This document shows, piece after piece, positions 14,918 to 22,734 of a DNA stretch of 26,247 nt. The DNA comes from Streptomyces catenulae (GTDB lineage: Bacteria > Actinomycetota > Actinomycetes > Streptomycetales > Streptomycetaceae). Below the pieces are notes generated by a model. That model was not told where the DNA came from, ran no database searches, and saw only the letters and a program-made list of their open reading frames with translations. Positions within the stretch are counted from its first letter, which is position 1. Each line of letters begins with the position of its first letter. The stretch covers positions 1 through 26,247 of the forward strand of contig NZ_JODY01000053.1 of the NCBI RefSeq assembly GCF_000718015.1, in the 5' to 3' direction. Both the position numbers and the translations under genes were made by a program.

Positions 14918-15104
14918 GTCACCGAGCGTAAGGCGGTGCGGCGCGGGCGGCGCGGCGCGGCGGGCCGTGCCGGGGCCGGTCGGGTGCGGCCGTGAGCTGC
15001 GCTTCCGTGGCGGCGGGCGGCGGGGCGGCCCGTACGCTGTGGCGGGGTCGCGGCGCGATGCGCCGGGCCCGCCGTACCGCATTCGCCGTGTGAGGGAGAA
15101 GACC

Positions 15105-15902
15105 GTGCTGGTGCTGTTGCCGCCGTCCGAGGGGAAAGCCGCGGGGGGCGAGGGGGCGCCGCCGGCGGTGGCCGGGCTGTCGCTGCCGGGGCTGGGGGCC
15201 GCGCGGGAGGCGGTGCTGGCGGAGCTGATCGCGCTCTGCTCGGGCGACGAGGAGAAGGCGCGCGAGACGCTGGGCGTCGGGGTGGGGCTGCGCGGCGAGG
15301 TCGCGAAGAACGCGGCGCTGCGCACGGCAGGTACCCGGCCCGCCGCGGAGATCTACACCGGGGTGCTCTACGACGCCCTGGGGCTGACGACGCTGGACGC
15401 GGCGGCGCGGGCGCGGGCCGACCGGTCGCTGCTGGTGTTCTCAGGGCTGTGGGGTGCGGTGCGGCCCGATGACGCGATCCCGTCGTACCGCTGCTCGATG
15501 GGGGTGAAGCTGCCGGGCCTGGGGGCGCTCGGGGCGTACTGGCGGGAACCGATGGCGCAGGTGCTGCCGGAGGTGGCGGCGGACGGCCTGGTGCTGGATC
15601 TGCGGTCGGCGGCGTATGCGACGGCGTGGAAGCCGAAGGGGGAGGTCGCGGGGCGGACGGCGACGGTGCGGGTGCTCCAGTCGAAGATCGTGGACGGGGT
15701 GGAGAAGCGGTCGGTGGTCAGCCACTTCAACAAGGCGACGAAGGGACGGCTGGTCCGCGATCTGCTGACCGCCGGGGCGGACCCGGAGGGCCCGGCGGAG
15801 CTGGTGGAGGCGTTGCGTGCGCTCGGGTACACGGTGGAGGCCGAGGCACCGGCGCGGGCGGGCCGTCCGTGGGCGGTGGATGTCGTCGTCACAGAGGTCT
15901 GA
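15105..15902 (+). CDS. yaaA: YaaA/DUF328 peroxide-stress family protein
   Basis: This 265-residue protein belongs to the YaaA (UPF0246/DUF328) family. In E. coli YaaA limits intracellular iron and DNA damage during peroxide stress, and its fold resembles a DNA-binding or glycosylase-type fold. The family opening L-L-P-P-S-E-G-K is at residues 4-11. Y-T-G-V-L-Y-D-A-L-G (about 85-94), F-S-G-L-W-G (about 112-117) and Y-R-C-S-M-G (about 128-133) follow. S-H-F-N-K-A-T-K-G (about 205-213) is the strongly conserved C-terminal motif. Start: GTG at 15105, preceded by GAGGGAG with six bases between; an in-frame GTG at 15090 lies before that ribosome site. It is followed 70 bases later by eda on the same strand, so the two may share a transcript. 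Confidence 0.92.
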   Translation: MLVLLPPSEGKAAGGEGAPPAVAGLSLPGLGAAREAVLAELIALCSGDEEKARETLGVGVGLRGEVAKNAALRTAGTRPAAEIYTGVLYDALGLTTLDAAARARADRSLLVFSGLWGAVRPDDAIPSYRCSMGVKLPGLGALGAYWREPMAQVLPEVAADGLVLDLRSAAYATAWKPKGEVAGRTATVRVLQSKIVDGVEKRSVVSHFNKATKGRLVRDLLTAGADPEGPAELVEALRALGYTVEAEAPARAGRPWAVDVVVTEV

Positions 15903-15972
15903 GACCCGGGCGTTGCGCATGCTGCAACGCGCGTTGCGGATTGTGCGGAGAGGGGCGCAGTATGGGCGCGTG

Positions 15973-16623
15973 ATGCACGCCGCCCCCTCCCCCGCGCCCG
16001 ATGGGCCCGCCTCCGTGCTGGGCCTCGCCCCCGTCATCCCGGTCGTCGTGATCCAGGACGTCGCCGACGCCGTGCCGCTCGCCCGCGCCCTGGTCGACGG
16101 CGGGCTGCCCGCGATCGAGGTGACGCTGCGGACGCCCGCCGCGCTCGACGCGCTGGCCGCCATCGCCGCCGAGGTCCCGGACGCGGTGGTCGGCGCGGGC
16201 ACCCTGCTGACGCCCGAGCAGGTCACGGCGGTGTGCGGCGCCGGGGCGCGGTTCCTGGTGAGCCCCGGGTGGTCGCCGCGGCTGCTGGGTGCGATGCAGG
16301 ACTCCGGTGTGCCGTTCCTGCCCGGCGTCTCGACGACGTCGGAGGTGGTGACGCTGCTGGAGCGGGGCGTGACGGAGATGAAGTTCTTCCCCGCCGAGGC
16401 GGCGGGCGGCACCCCGTATCTGAAGTCGCTGGCATCGCCGCTGCCGCAGGCCCGCTTCTGCCCGACCGGCGGCATCGGCGCCGCCTCCGCGCCGTCCTAC
16501 CTCGCGCTGCCCAACGTCGGCTGCGTCGGCGGCACCTGGATGCTCCCGGCCGACGCGCTGGCCGCCAAGGACTGGGGCCGGGTCACCGAACTCGCCCGCG
16601 AGGCCGCCGCGTTGGCGGTCTGA
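15973..16623 (+). CDS. eda: KDPG/KHG aldolase
   Basis: This is a 216-residue class I aldolase that cleaves 2-keto-3-deoxy-6-phosphogluconate (and 4-hydroxy-2-oxoglutarate) to pyruvate plus glyceraldehyde 3-phosphate (or glyoxylate) in the cytosol. The TIM-barrel motifs are complete: I-P-V-V-V-I (about 22-27), catalytic Glu49 in A-I-E-V-T-L-R-T, G-A-G-T-L-L-T (74-80), F-L-V-S-P-G (94-99), F-L-P-G-V-S-T (115-121), Schiff-base Lys137 in E-M-K-F-F-P-A-E, P-T-G-G-I (164-168) and the phosphate loop G-G-T-W-M. Start: ATG 15973; a GTG immediately before (15970) is equally possible, and the ribosome site is poor. No edd (dehydratase) lies nearby, so it may serve in keto-acid turnover and not a full Entner-Doudoroff pathway. 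Confidence 0.93.
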   Translation: MHAAPSPAPDGPASVLGLAPVIPVVVIQDVADAVPLARALVDGGLPAIEVTLRTPAALDALAAIAAEVPDAVVGAGTLLTPEQVTAVCGAGARFLVSPGWSPRLLGAMQDSGVPFLPGVSTTSEVVTLLERGVTEMKFFPAEAAGGTPYLKSLASPLPQARFCPTGGIGAASAPSYLALPNVGCVGGTWMLPADALAAKDWGRVTELAREAAALAV

Positions 16624-16632
16624 CGCCCGTAC

Positions 16633-16675
16633 GACGACGGGCCCGGCACCTTCCGCAGGTGCCGGGCCCGTCGTC
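16633..16675. terminator. bidirectional hairpin terminator
   Basis: A perfect 19-bp stem (16633-16651 with 16657-16675) with a 5-base loop lies between the convergent eda and RNase H/phosphatase genes. It serves both strands. Confidence 0.88.
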
Positions 16676-16684
16676 ATGCCGTCG

Positions 16685-17839
16685 TCAGCGCAGGTGCGAG
16701 GTGTCGTTCAGCAGCCGCAGCGAGGCGTTGCCGTCGGCGTAGTACGCGACGGCGCTCAGCGAGGCGGCCGACAGCTCCATGCGGTAGAGCGCCTCGGGCG
16801 GGGCGCCGAGCGCCAGCCGGACCAGCGTCTTGATCGGCGTGACATGGGTGACCACGAGGACGGTGCGGCCCGCGTACCGGGTGGTCAGCGCGGACCGGGC
16901 GGCGGCGACCCGGCGGGCCACCGTCGCGAACGCCTCGCCGCCGCCGGTCGGCGCCACCCGGGTGGAGCCCAGCCAGGCGTCGAGGTCGTGCGGGTACCGC
17001 TCGCGGACCTCACCGAACGTCAGGCCCTCCCAGGCACCGAAGTCCGTCTCGCGCAGCCCCTCCTCGGTACGGACGTCGAGCCCGAGCCGTTCCGCGACGA
17101 CCGCGGCGGTCTGCCGGCAGCGGCGCAGCGGGGAGCTGACGACCGCCTCGATCGTGCCGCGGGCGGCGAGCGCGGCGGCTGCCGCCTCGGCCTGCCGCAC
17201 TCCGGCCGGGGACAGCTCCGGGTCGCCGCCGCCGCTGCCCGAGAAGCGCTTCTGCGGGGTCAGCGCGGTCTCGCCGTGGCGCAGCAGGACGAGGGTGGCG
17301 GGCCTGCCGAGGTCGGCGTCGCCCCAGCCCGGGGCGGCGTTCCCCCTGGTGTCCTTGCCGGTGTCCTCGCCGGTGCGCGGCGGGGTGTCGAGCGCGGCGC
17401 GGGAGTCCGCGGGGCGCCACTGACGGCCGTCGCGCCCGGCGTCCATCGCCTCGTTGGCGAGCCGGTCGGCGTGCTTGTTCCGCGCCCGCGGGATCCACTC
17501 GTACGAGACCAGCTCCGCCGGATGGGCGGTGGCCGCCTCGGCGGCGAGCGGCTTCATGTCGGGGTGCTTGATCTGCCAGCGGCCCGACATCTGCTCGACG
17601 ACGAGCTTGGAGTCCATCCGCACCCGGATCCGGGCCGCCGGGTCGAGGGCGTGCGCCGCCCGCAGCCCGGCGACCAGACCGCGGTACTCGGCGACGTTGT
17701 TGGTGACGGTGCCGAGGAACTCGGCGGCCTCGGCGAGGGCTTCGCCGGTGGCCGCGTCGAGGACGACGGCGCCGTAACCGGCCGGTCCCGGGTTGCCCCG
17801 GGAGCCGCCGTCGGCCTCGACGATCAGGGTGCGGACCAC
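16685..17839 (-). CDS. bifunctional RNase HI / acid phosphatase
   Basis: This is a 384-residue two-domain protein, like mycobacterial Rv2228c. Residues 1-135 are an RNase HI domain that cuts RNA in RNA:DNA hybrids; active-site D10 (E-A-D-G-G-S-R-G-N-P-G), E51 (N-N-V-A-E-Y-R), D76 (R-M-D-S-K) and D125 (K-H-A-D-R) are all present. A Pro/Asp/Gly-rich linker covers about 136-178. Residues 180-384 are a histidine-phosphatase (CobC-like) domain with L-R-H-G-E-T (H188), R-x-x-x-T-A in the S-S-P-L-R-R-C-R-Q-T-A loop, E264 in R-E-T-D-F-G-A-W-E-G and H332 in T-H-V-T-P-I-K. In relatives this half dephosphorylates alpha-ribazole phosphate for cobalamin. Start: GTG 17839, three bases after the stop of the zinc-ribbon gene, so it is translationally linked in the Nif3/zinc-ribbon/RNase H operon. 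Confidence 0.95.
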   Translation of the reverse strand: MVRTLIVEADGGSRGNPGPAGYGAVVLDAATGEALAEAAEFLGTVTNNVAEYRGLVAGLRAAHALDPAARIRVRMDSKLVVEQMSGRWQIKHPDMKPLAAEAATAHPAELVSYEWIPRARNKHADRLANEAMDAGRDGRQWRPADSRAALDTPPRTGEDTGKDTRGNAAPGWGDADLGRPATLVLLRHGETALTPQKRFSGSGGGDPELSPAGVRQAEAAAAALAARGTIEAVVSSPLRRCRQTAAVVAERLGLDVRTEEGLRETDFGAWEGLTFGEVRERYPHDLDAWLGSTRVAPTGGGEAFATVARRVAAARSALTTRYAGRTVLVVTHVTPIKTLVRLALGAPPEALYRMELSAASLSAVAYYADGNASLRLLNDTSHLR

Positions 17840-17842
17840 GGC

Positions 17843-18586
17843 CTACAGACCGGAGTCGGGCGTGCGGACCAGGATGCGGCTGCAGTTCTCGCAGCGCACG
17901 ACGGTGTCGGCGGCGGCCGAGCGGACGTCGTTCAGCTCGGTGAGGTCCAGCTCCAGACGGCAGCCCTCGCAGCGCCGCTGGTAGAGGCGGGCCGCACCGA
18001 TGCCGCCGTGCTTCTCGCGCAGCCGGTCGTAGAGCTTCAGCAGGTCGGCGGGGATGTCGGCGACGGTCAGCCCGCGCTCCTTGGTGACCGTGTCGGCCTC
18101 GCCGTCGATCTCGGCGTACGCGGCGTCGCGGCGGGCGGTGACGTCGTCGACCTTGGCCTGGACGGCGTCGACCCGGCCGGACAGCTCGGTGGCACGGGCC
18201 TGGGCGGCCTCGCGGCGCTCCATGACCTCCAGGACGATGTCCTCCAGGTCGCCCTGGCGCTTGGCGAGGGAGGCCAGTTCGCGCTGGAGGCTCTCCAGGT
18301 CCTTGGGCGAGGTGACGGCGCCGGAGTCCAGGCGCTTCTGGTCGCGGGCGGCGCGCTGGCGCACCTGGTCCACGTCCTGCTCGGCCTTGGTCTGCTCGCG
18401 GGTGGTGTCGCTCTCCTCGGTCTGCGCGGCGACGAGCAGGTCACGCTGCTGGGTGAGGTCGCCCTCCAGGGTGGACAGCTCGGCCAGCTCGGGGAGGTTC
18501 TTGCGCTTGTGCGCGAGCTGGGTGAGGCGGACGTCCAGGGCCTGGACGTCGAGGAGGCGGATCTGGTCGGCGGGCGCGGCGTTCAG
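17843..18586 (-). CDS. coiled-coil zinc-ribbon protein (DUF164/CdsZ-like)
   Basis: This 247-residue cytosolic protein has a long helical coiled coil from about residue 15 to 170 (charged heptads such as A-E-Q-D-V-D-Q-V-R-Q-R and L-E-S-L-Q-R-E-L-A-S-L-A-K-R-Q). It has a C-terminal treble-type zinc ribbon with C-E-G-C about 20 residues before C-E-N-C (about 205-235). Relatives are thought to act in RNA or protein quality control, and the function is not settled. Start: the family opening A-D-Q-I-R-L-L-D-V-Q-A-L-D sits just after a CTG at 18586, which has AGGAG seven bases upstream and overlaps the Nif3 stop as CTGA. No ATG or GTG occurs in frame nearby; the next lies well inside the Nif3 gene, where the frame is open to 18745. 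I infer that CTG is the start codon. It is the middle gene of a three-gene operon. Confidence 0.9.
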   Translation of the reverse strand: MNAAPADQIRLLDVQALDVRLTQLAHKRKNLPELAELSTLEGDLTQQRDLLVAAQTEESDTTREQTKAEQDVDQVRQRAARDQKRLDSGAVTSPKDLESLQRELASLAKRQGDLEDIVLEVMERREAAQARATELSGRVDAVQAKVDDVTARRDAAYAEIDGEADTVTKERGLTVADIPADLLKLYDRLREKHGGIGAARLYQRRCEGCRLELDLTELNDVRSAAADTVVRCENCSRILVRTPDSGL

Positions 18587-19455
18587 CGGGGGGCTCCTGT
18601 GGTGTGTGTCGGGGTGAGAGGGGCGGACGCCGCGTGGGCGGTCCAGGGGTCGGTGACCGTACGGGAGACGTGCGTGCGCAGGCCCCAGCCGTGGCGGTCG
18701 GAGACGGCGTCGAGCTGGGCGGCGGCCTGCTCGCACCAGGGCCACTCGGTGGCCCAGTGGGCGGCGTCGAGCAGCGCCGGGGGGACGGCGCCCACGCTCT
18801 GGGTGGCCTCGGAGGCCGGGTGGTGGCGCAGGTCCGCGGTGAGGAACGCGTCCACACCGGCGGCCCGCACCGCGTCGAAGAGGCTGTCGCCGGAGCCGCC
18901 GGAGACGGCGAGCGTACGGATGACGCGGTCCGGGTCACCGGCCGCGCGGATGCCCTGCGCGGTGGCCGGGAGCCGGGCGGCGGCGTACGCGGTCAGCTCG
19001 GCGAGGGTCATCGGGTGCGGCAGTTCGCCGGTCCGGCCCAGACCGCGGCGGCCGTGCGGGTCGGTGGGGTCCGGCACCAGCGGGCCGGTGATCCGCAGGT
19101 CGAGGGCGCCGGCCAGGGCGTCGGAGACGCCGGGGTCGGCGGTGTCGGCGTTGGTGTGCGCGACGTGCAGGGCGATACCGCCGCGGATGAGGGTGTGGAC
19201 GACCTTGCCCTTGAAGGTGGACGCCGCGACCGTCGTCGTCCCGCGCAGATAGAGCGGGTGATGGGTGACGAGGAGGTCGGCGCCGAGGGAGACCGCTTCG
19301 TCGGCGACGGACTGGACGGGGTCGACGGCGAACAGGACACGCTCGACCTGCGCCGCGGGGTCGCCGCAGACCGTACCGACGGCGTCCCACCCTTCGGCCC
19401 GCTCGGCGGGCCAGAGGGCGTCGAGAGCGGTGAGGACTTCAGACAGTGCGGGCAC
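18583..19455 (-). CDS. Nif3-like dinuclear metal-centre protein
   Basis: This is a 290-residue member of the NIF3/YbgI/YqfO family of hexameric proteins with a two-metal centre per subunit. GTP cyclohydrolase 1 type 2 is the usual database name, but the physiological role is uncertain. The N-terminal lobe has W-D-A-V-G (about 23-27), T-H-H-P-L-Y (metal ligands, about 64-69), H-V-A-H-T-N-A-D (about 97-104) and G-L-G-R-T-G. The C-terminal lobe has T-L-A-V-S-G-G-S-G-D, D-A-F-L-T-A-D-L-R-H-H and A-H-W-A-T-E (His and Glu ligands). Start: GTG 19455 by family opening; the ribosome site is weak. Its stop codon overlaps the proposed CTG start of the zinc-ribbon gene. It heads the operon. Confidence 0.93.
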   Translation of the reverse strand: MPALSEVLTALDALWPAERAEGWDAVGTVCGDPAAQVERVLFAVDPVQSVADEAVSLGADLLVTHHPLYLRGTTTVAASTFKGKVVHTLIRGGIALHVAHTNADTADPGVSDALAGALDLRITGPLVPDPTDPHGRRGLGRTGELPHPMTLAELTAYAAARLPATAQGIRAAGDPDRVIRTLAVSGGSGDSLFDAVRAAGVDAFLTADLRHHPASEATQSVGAVPPALLDAAHWATEWPWCEQAAAQLDAVSDRHGWGLRTHVSRTVTDPWTAHAASAPLTPTHTTGAPR

Positions 19456-19516
19456 GGGTGGAAGGTTACCTCGCGACCGGTGCCCGCCGTCCCGCGTCCC
19501 CGGCGGGCGGCGACGG

Positions 19517-19553
19517 GGGCCCGGCGGGGGCGCGGTGGCGCGCCGCCGGGCCC
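19517..19553 (-). terminator. hairpin after siderophore-binding gene
   Basis: An 11-bp perfect stem (19517-19527 with 19543-19553) around a 15-base loop begins five bases after the stop of the siderophore-binding protein. It separates it from the Nif3 operon downstream on the same strand. Confidence 0.7.
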
Positions 19554-19558
19554 GGACG

Positions 19559-20590
19559 TCACTTCTTGACGAGGTATCCGCGCAGGTCGTCGAGGACGCT
19601 GTCGGCGGCGGTGACGCCGAGGCCGAGGTACCAGGTCTCGTCCTTGACGTTCTTGGCGTGGCCGTCCTTGACCGCCTTGAGGTTCTTCCACAGCGGGTTG
19701 GACTCGGCGGTGTCCCGCTTGGTGGCCTTCGGGTCGCCGTAGACGCCGGTGAAGATCCAGTCGGCGTCCGCCTGGTTGATGTTCTCCGGGCTGACCTCGG
19801 TGGCGAGATCGTCGACCTGCTGGTTCTTCGGGCGGGGCAGTCCGACGTCCTTGAGGAGGGTGCCGATGAAGGACTGCTGGGCGTAGAGGCGGGTGAACTG
19901 CGGCATGTAGCGCAGCATCGTGACGGTCGGCTTCTTCGGGCCGATGTCCTCGCCGAGCTGCTTCGCCTTCTCCTCGTACGCGGCGAGCTTCGCCTTCGCC
20001 TCGGCGGTCCTGTCGAGCGCGGCGGCGTTGAGGAGGTAGTTCTCCTTCCAGGTGAAGCCCGGGCGGATGGAGAAGACGGTCGGGGCGATCTTCGAGAGCT
20101 GGGTGTACTGCTTCTCGGCGCGGAGCTTGCTGCCGAGGATCAGGTCCGGCTTGAGCTTGTTGACGGCTTCCAGGTTGAGGCCGTTGATGGTGCCGACGCT
20201 CTTGGGGTTGCCGGCGTCCTTCTTCAGGTAGTCCGGTATCGACTCGTCGCCCTCGGTGGGGGCGTAGCCGACGGGCTTGATGCCGAGGGAGACGACGTTG
20301 TCCAGCTCGCCGACGTCGAGGACGATGACGCGCTTGGGCGCGGACTTCAGCTCGGTGGTGCCCATGGCGTGCTTGACGGTGCGGGGGAACTGACCGGCCT
20401 TGGCGTCGGTCCCCATCTTGGCGGTCTCCTCGGCCGCCTTGGCGAAGTCCTTGCCGCCCTGGGCGACGGACTTGGAACCGGCGCCGTTGTCGCTCTTGCC
20501 GCCCCCGTCGGAGGAACCGCAGGCCGCGAGGGCGAGGGCACCGGCGGCGGCGAGGGCTGCGGCGGCGGTGCCGCGGCGGCGAAGGGACAT
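19559..20590 (-). CDS. iron-siderophore ABC transporter substrate-binding lipoprotein
   Basis: This is a 343-residue extracellular lipoprotein that captures ferric siderophore for an ABC importer. The signal peptide has an R-R-R start, an Ala/Leu core and lipobox L-A-L-A-A-C (lipid Cys at about 23). A Gly/Ser/Asp-rich linker follows, then the periplasmic-binding (TroA/FepB-like) fold: R-V-I-V-L-D-V-G-E-L-D-N-V-V-S-L-G (about 87-103), K-P-D-L-I-L-G-S (about 147-154), and a long helix A-K-A-K-L-A-A-Y-E-E-K-A near 205-216. The C-lobe ends W-Y-L-G-L-G-V-T-A-A-D-S-V-L-D-D-L. Start: ATG 20590 with GGAG six bases upstream. No permease or ATPase gene is adjacent, so it must work with components elsewhere. 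An iron box 63 bases upstream indicates repression by a DmdR/IdeR regulator when iron is plentiful. Confidence 0.94.
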   Translation of the reverse strand: MSLRRRGTAAAALAAAGALALAACGSSDGGGKSDNGAGSKSVAQGGKDFAKAAEETAKMGTDAKAGQFPRTVKHAMGTTELKSAPKRVIVLDVGELDNVVSLGIKPVGYAPTEGDESIPDYLKKDAGNPKSVGTINGLNLEAVNKLKPDLILGSKLRAEKQYTQLSKIAPTVFSIRPGFTWKENYLLNAAALDRTAEAKAKLAAYEEKAKQLGEDIGPKKPTVTMLRYMPQFTRLYAQQSFIGTLLKDVGLPRPKNQQVDDLATEVSPENINQADADWIFTGVYGDPKATKRDTAESNPLWKNLKAVKDGHAKNVKDETWYLGLGVTAADSVLDDLRGYLVKK

Positions 20591-20652
20591 CGCGTACTCC
20601 AGGGGGTCGGACTGCGGGCGGCCCACGGCAGGCGGCGCACCCGGCACAACAT

Positions 20653-20671
20653 GAAGGTTAGGCAGCCCTTA
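20653..20671. promoter_or_regulatory. iron box (DmdR1/IdeR operator)
   Basis: GAAGGTTAGGCAGCCCTTA matches the 19-base actinobacterial iron-box consensus TWAGGTTAGSCTNACCTWA at 16 of 19 positions by my alignment. It lies 62 bases upstream of the siderophore-binding gene start, where a bound repressor would block its promoter. Confidence 0.8.
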
Positions 20672-20767
20672 CTTTACGCATGCTTGAAACTCGCAGCACA
20701 GGGACCCCGGCCAAGACCGGCGAACCGGACTTTCGCCACCCTTATGCGTGAACCCTCACCGCACACA

Positions 20768-20797
20768 TTGATCGGCCGGAAGTCCGAAAACTACCTT
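20768..20797 (+). promoter_or_regulatory. promoter of the 508-residue protein gene
   Basis: TTGATC (-35, 20768-20773) and TACCTT (-10, 20792-20797) are separated by 18 bases. The ATG at 20826 and its strong ribosome site GGAGGTGA lie directly downstream. It is divergent from the siderophore-binding gene. Confidence 0.6.
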
Positions 20798-20825
20798 CGG
20801 CATGATGACTGGAGGTGACCATCCG

Positions 20826-22352
20826 ATGACGGTCTGTGTCAGGGAAGGCGGTGCGGCGCCCGTACGTGCGCCCCGCACCCCGCTCGCGCTCGCCGCCGAC
20901 GGCTCGTACGCGGCCCGGCTGGTGCGGCAGGACGGCGGAGGGGACGGCTGGTTCCCGGAGCGCTGGACGCTGAGCGGACCGGAGCCCTACGCCGTACCGC
21001 TGCCCGGCGACACCCCCGAGTCGCCGGACAGCGCGCTGCTGCCGCTGGCGGACGGCCGGGTGCTGATCCGGCGGCCGGTCGAGGACGGTTTCGCCCTCGC
21101 GCTGCTGTACCCGACGGGCCCGGGCACCGGCGAACTCCCGCTCGGCACCATCGAGGCGCCGGAGCTGACGCTGCTGCCCCCGGCGCCGGGCGGCCGGAGC
21201 GCGCACGCCCTGACCCCGGGCGCCACCTCCACCTCCCTGTGGCTGCTGCACGGCGGTCCGGACGGCCCCGAGCACCTCGCGGAACTCCCCGGGCGGTGCA
21301 CCGGCGGCGTCTGGCTGGACCGCTCCGGGCAGCTGCTCGCCGTCGACCAGGAGCTGGACGGCCGGACGAAGACCGTCGCCGTCGATCTGACCCGCGGCGG
21401 CGAAACGACACTCCTCCTCCAGATCACCGAGGAGAGCAACGACCGGCTGCTGCTGGCCGATCCGGCCGGTGGGCTGCTGCTGGTCCGCTCCGACGCGCCG
21501 GGCGAGGACCGGTTGGGCTGGGGCGTCCTCGGCAGCGCGCTCCCGGTGCGCTTCCCCTCCTGTCTGCGGCCGCCGGGGGCCACGCTCACCCCGTTCGCCG
21601 TCCAGCCCGGACAGCTGCTGACGCCGGAGCAGTGCGCGGTGGCCTGGCGCATCGAGGACGCCGACGGCGAGCGCCTCGGCGTCTGGCGCCCGTCCGCCAA
21701 GGGCCTGCGTCAACTCCCGGCGCCCGACGGCTGGTTGTCCGGCGCGGGCCGCTGGAGCGCGGACGGCGAGCTGCTGCTGCCGTACGTCACCGACACCGTC
21801 GCCTGCGGGCTGGCGCGGATGGCCGTACCGCTGGAGCCGTCCGACGGGCCGTGGCCGCGCACCGCGGACCCGGCGCCGGACCCGCTGCCCGACCCGGCGC
21901 CCGTGGCGGTTCCGCTCCCCGCGCCCGCTCCGGTACCGGCGCTGCCCGCGGCGCGCGCCGCGGAGCCCGGGCCGCCCGCCACCGTGCCGGTGCCGCCGGT
22001 GGGGGCCACCGTGCAGACGCCGGAGGCGGACCGGCCGCGGCTGCCGCAGGCGGTGCGGACGATGCAGGGGCTGCGCACCACCCGCCCGCCGCTCCCGGTA
22101 CGCAACAATCTCGACGCCGTCCGGCGGTGGCAGGAGCGCAGCCGGAGCACCCCGGTCGGCGCCGCGTTCCCGCCGCCGCGGGACGGCAACTCCACACCAT
22201 CCCCCCATCCGGACGGCCCGCTCCGGGAACCGTTCGGGGGCCCCGCGCATCCTTCTCCGTACCGACCGGTGCCGTTGCAGGAGGCGCCGCTGTCGGCCGG
22301 GGAGGCCCGGTGGAGCGTGATCACCCGCCCCGTTAGGATTCAGCGGGGCTAA
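20826..22352 (+). CDS. conserved hypothetical protein, propeller-like N-part and Pro-rich tail
   Basis: This 508-residue protein is of no named family that I recognise. Residues 1-335 show repeating short strand pairs with aromatic or acidic turns (for example A-L-A-A-D-G-S-Y-A-A-R-L, L-A-D-G-R-V-L-I-R, W-L-D-R-S-G-Q-L-L-A-V-D, W-S-A-D-G-E-L-L-L-P-Y), which suggests a beta-propeller. Residues about 340-400 are a Pro/Ala/Val-rich disordered linker. The tail contains R-N-N-L-D-A-V-R-R-W-Q-E-R-S (about 430-443), which looks like a conserved helix. It has no signal peptide or membrane segment. Start: ATG 20826 with an excellent GGAGGTGA site seven bases before it; an ATG at 20802 lacks one. It has its own promoter. 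A 55-residue protein gene follows. Confidence 0.85.
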   Translation: MTVCVREGGAAPVRAPRTPLALAADGSYAARLVRQDGGGDGWFPERWTLSGPEPYAVPLPGDTPESPDSALLPLADGRVLIRRPVEDGFALALLYPTGPGTGELPLGTIEAPELTLLPPAPGGRSAHALTPGATSTSLWLLHGGPDGPEHLAELPGRCTGGVWLDRSGQLLAVDQELDGRTKTVAVDLTRGGETTLLLQITEESNDRLLLADPAGGLLLVRSDAPGEDRLGWGVLGSALPVRFPSCLRPPGATLTPFAVQPGQLLTPEQCAVAWRIEDADGERLGVWRPSAKGLRQLPAPDGWLSGAGRWSADGELLLPYVTDTVACGLARMAVPLEPSDGPWPRTADPAPDPLPDPAPVAVPLPAPAPVPALPAARAAEPGPPATVPVPPVGATVQTPEADRPRLPQAVRTMQGLRTTRPPLPVRNNLDAVRRWQERSRSTPVGAAFPPPRDGNSTPSPHPDGPLREPFGGPAHPSPYRPVPLQEAPLSAGEARWSVITRPVRIQRG

Positions 22353-22491
22353 GGGGGTCGCCCTGTTCTGTTCACTCCTGACGGAGCGCGGGACGTCCCC
22401 CGTGCAGCTGGTCGACCCGGCCCATCGGCGGCGACACCGCGGCGGTCCCGACGCGTACAGCCGTAAGCGATCCGACGGAGTGACACTTTTC

Positions 22492-22659
22492 ATGCCCGAA
22501 GCCCAGACCGACACGACCGAGGCGCGCCCCCAGGAGGCATCCGCCCAGGCCGCCGAGGCCCAAGGCTCCGGCAGGCACCGCGGTCCGGCAGCGACGGAGG
22601 AGGCCAAAGCGGCCGCCAACGGCCGTCACCGCCGCACCAAGCAGCCCCAGAACGCCTGA
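22492..22659 (+). CDS. small hydrophilic protein, 55 residues
   Basis: This is a 55-residue highly charged, probably disordered peptide, not recognised. It opens M-P-E-A-Q-T-D-T-T-E-A, is rich in Ala/Glu/Gln, and carries two G-R-H-R units (about 32-35 and 45-48) ending in a basic tail (R-R-T-K-Q). This fits nucleic-acid or membrane-phospholipid contact. Start: ATG 22492 preceded by GGAG at an 11-base spacing. The frame is open upstream to 22402, but that part overlaps spacer. It lies 139 bases after the 508-residue gene and ends 23 bases before a hairpin terminator, so it has complete gene architecture. Confidence 0.6.
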   Translation: MPEAQTDTTEARPQEASAQAAEAQGSGRHRGPAATEEAKAAANGRHRRTKQPQNA

Positions 22660-22682
22660 CCATCCGGCGCCCGGAGCCTGTC

Positions 22683-22721
22683 ACGGCCCCCGTCCCCCTT
22701 CTCCGGAAGGGCGGGGGCCGT
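22683..22721. terminator. bidirectional hairpin terminator
   Basis: ACGGCCCCCG (22683-22692) pairs with CGGGGGCCGT (22712-22721). An inner stem CCCTT/AAGGG (22696-22700 with 22707-22711) lies across a small bulge. It sits between the convergent small-peptide and SDR genes. Confidence 0.8.
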
Positions 22722-22734
22722 CGCCGTTGCCGGG

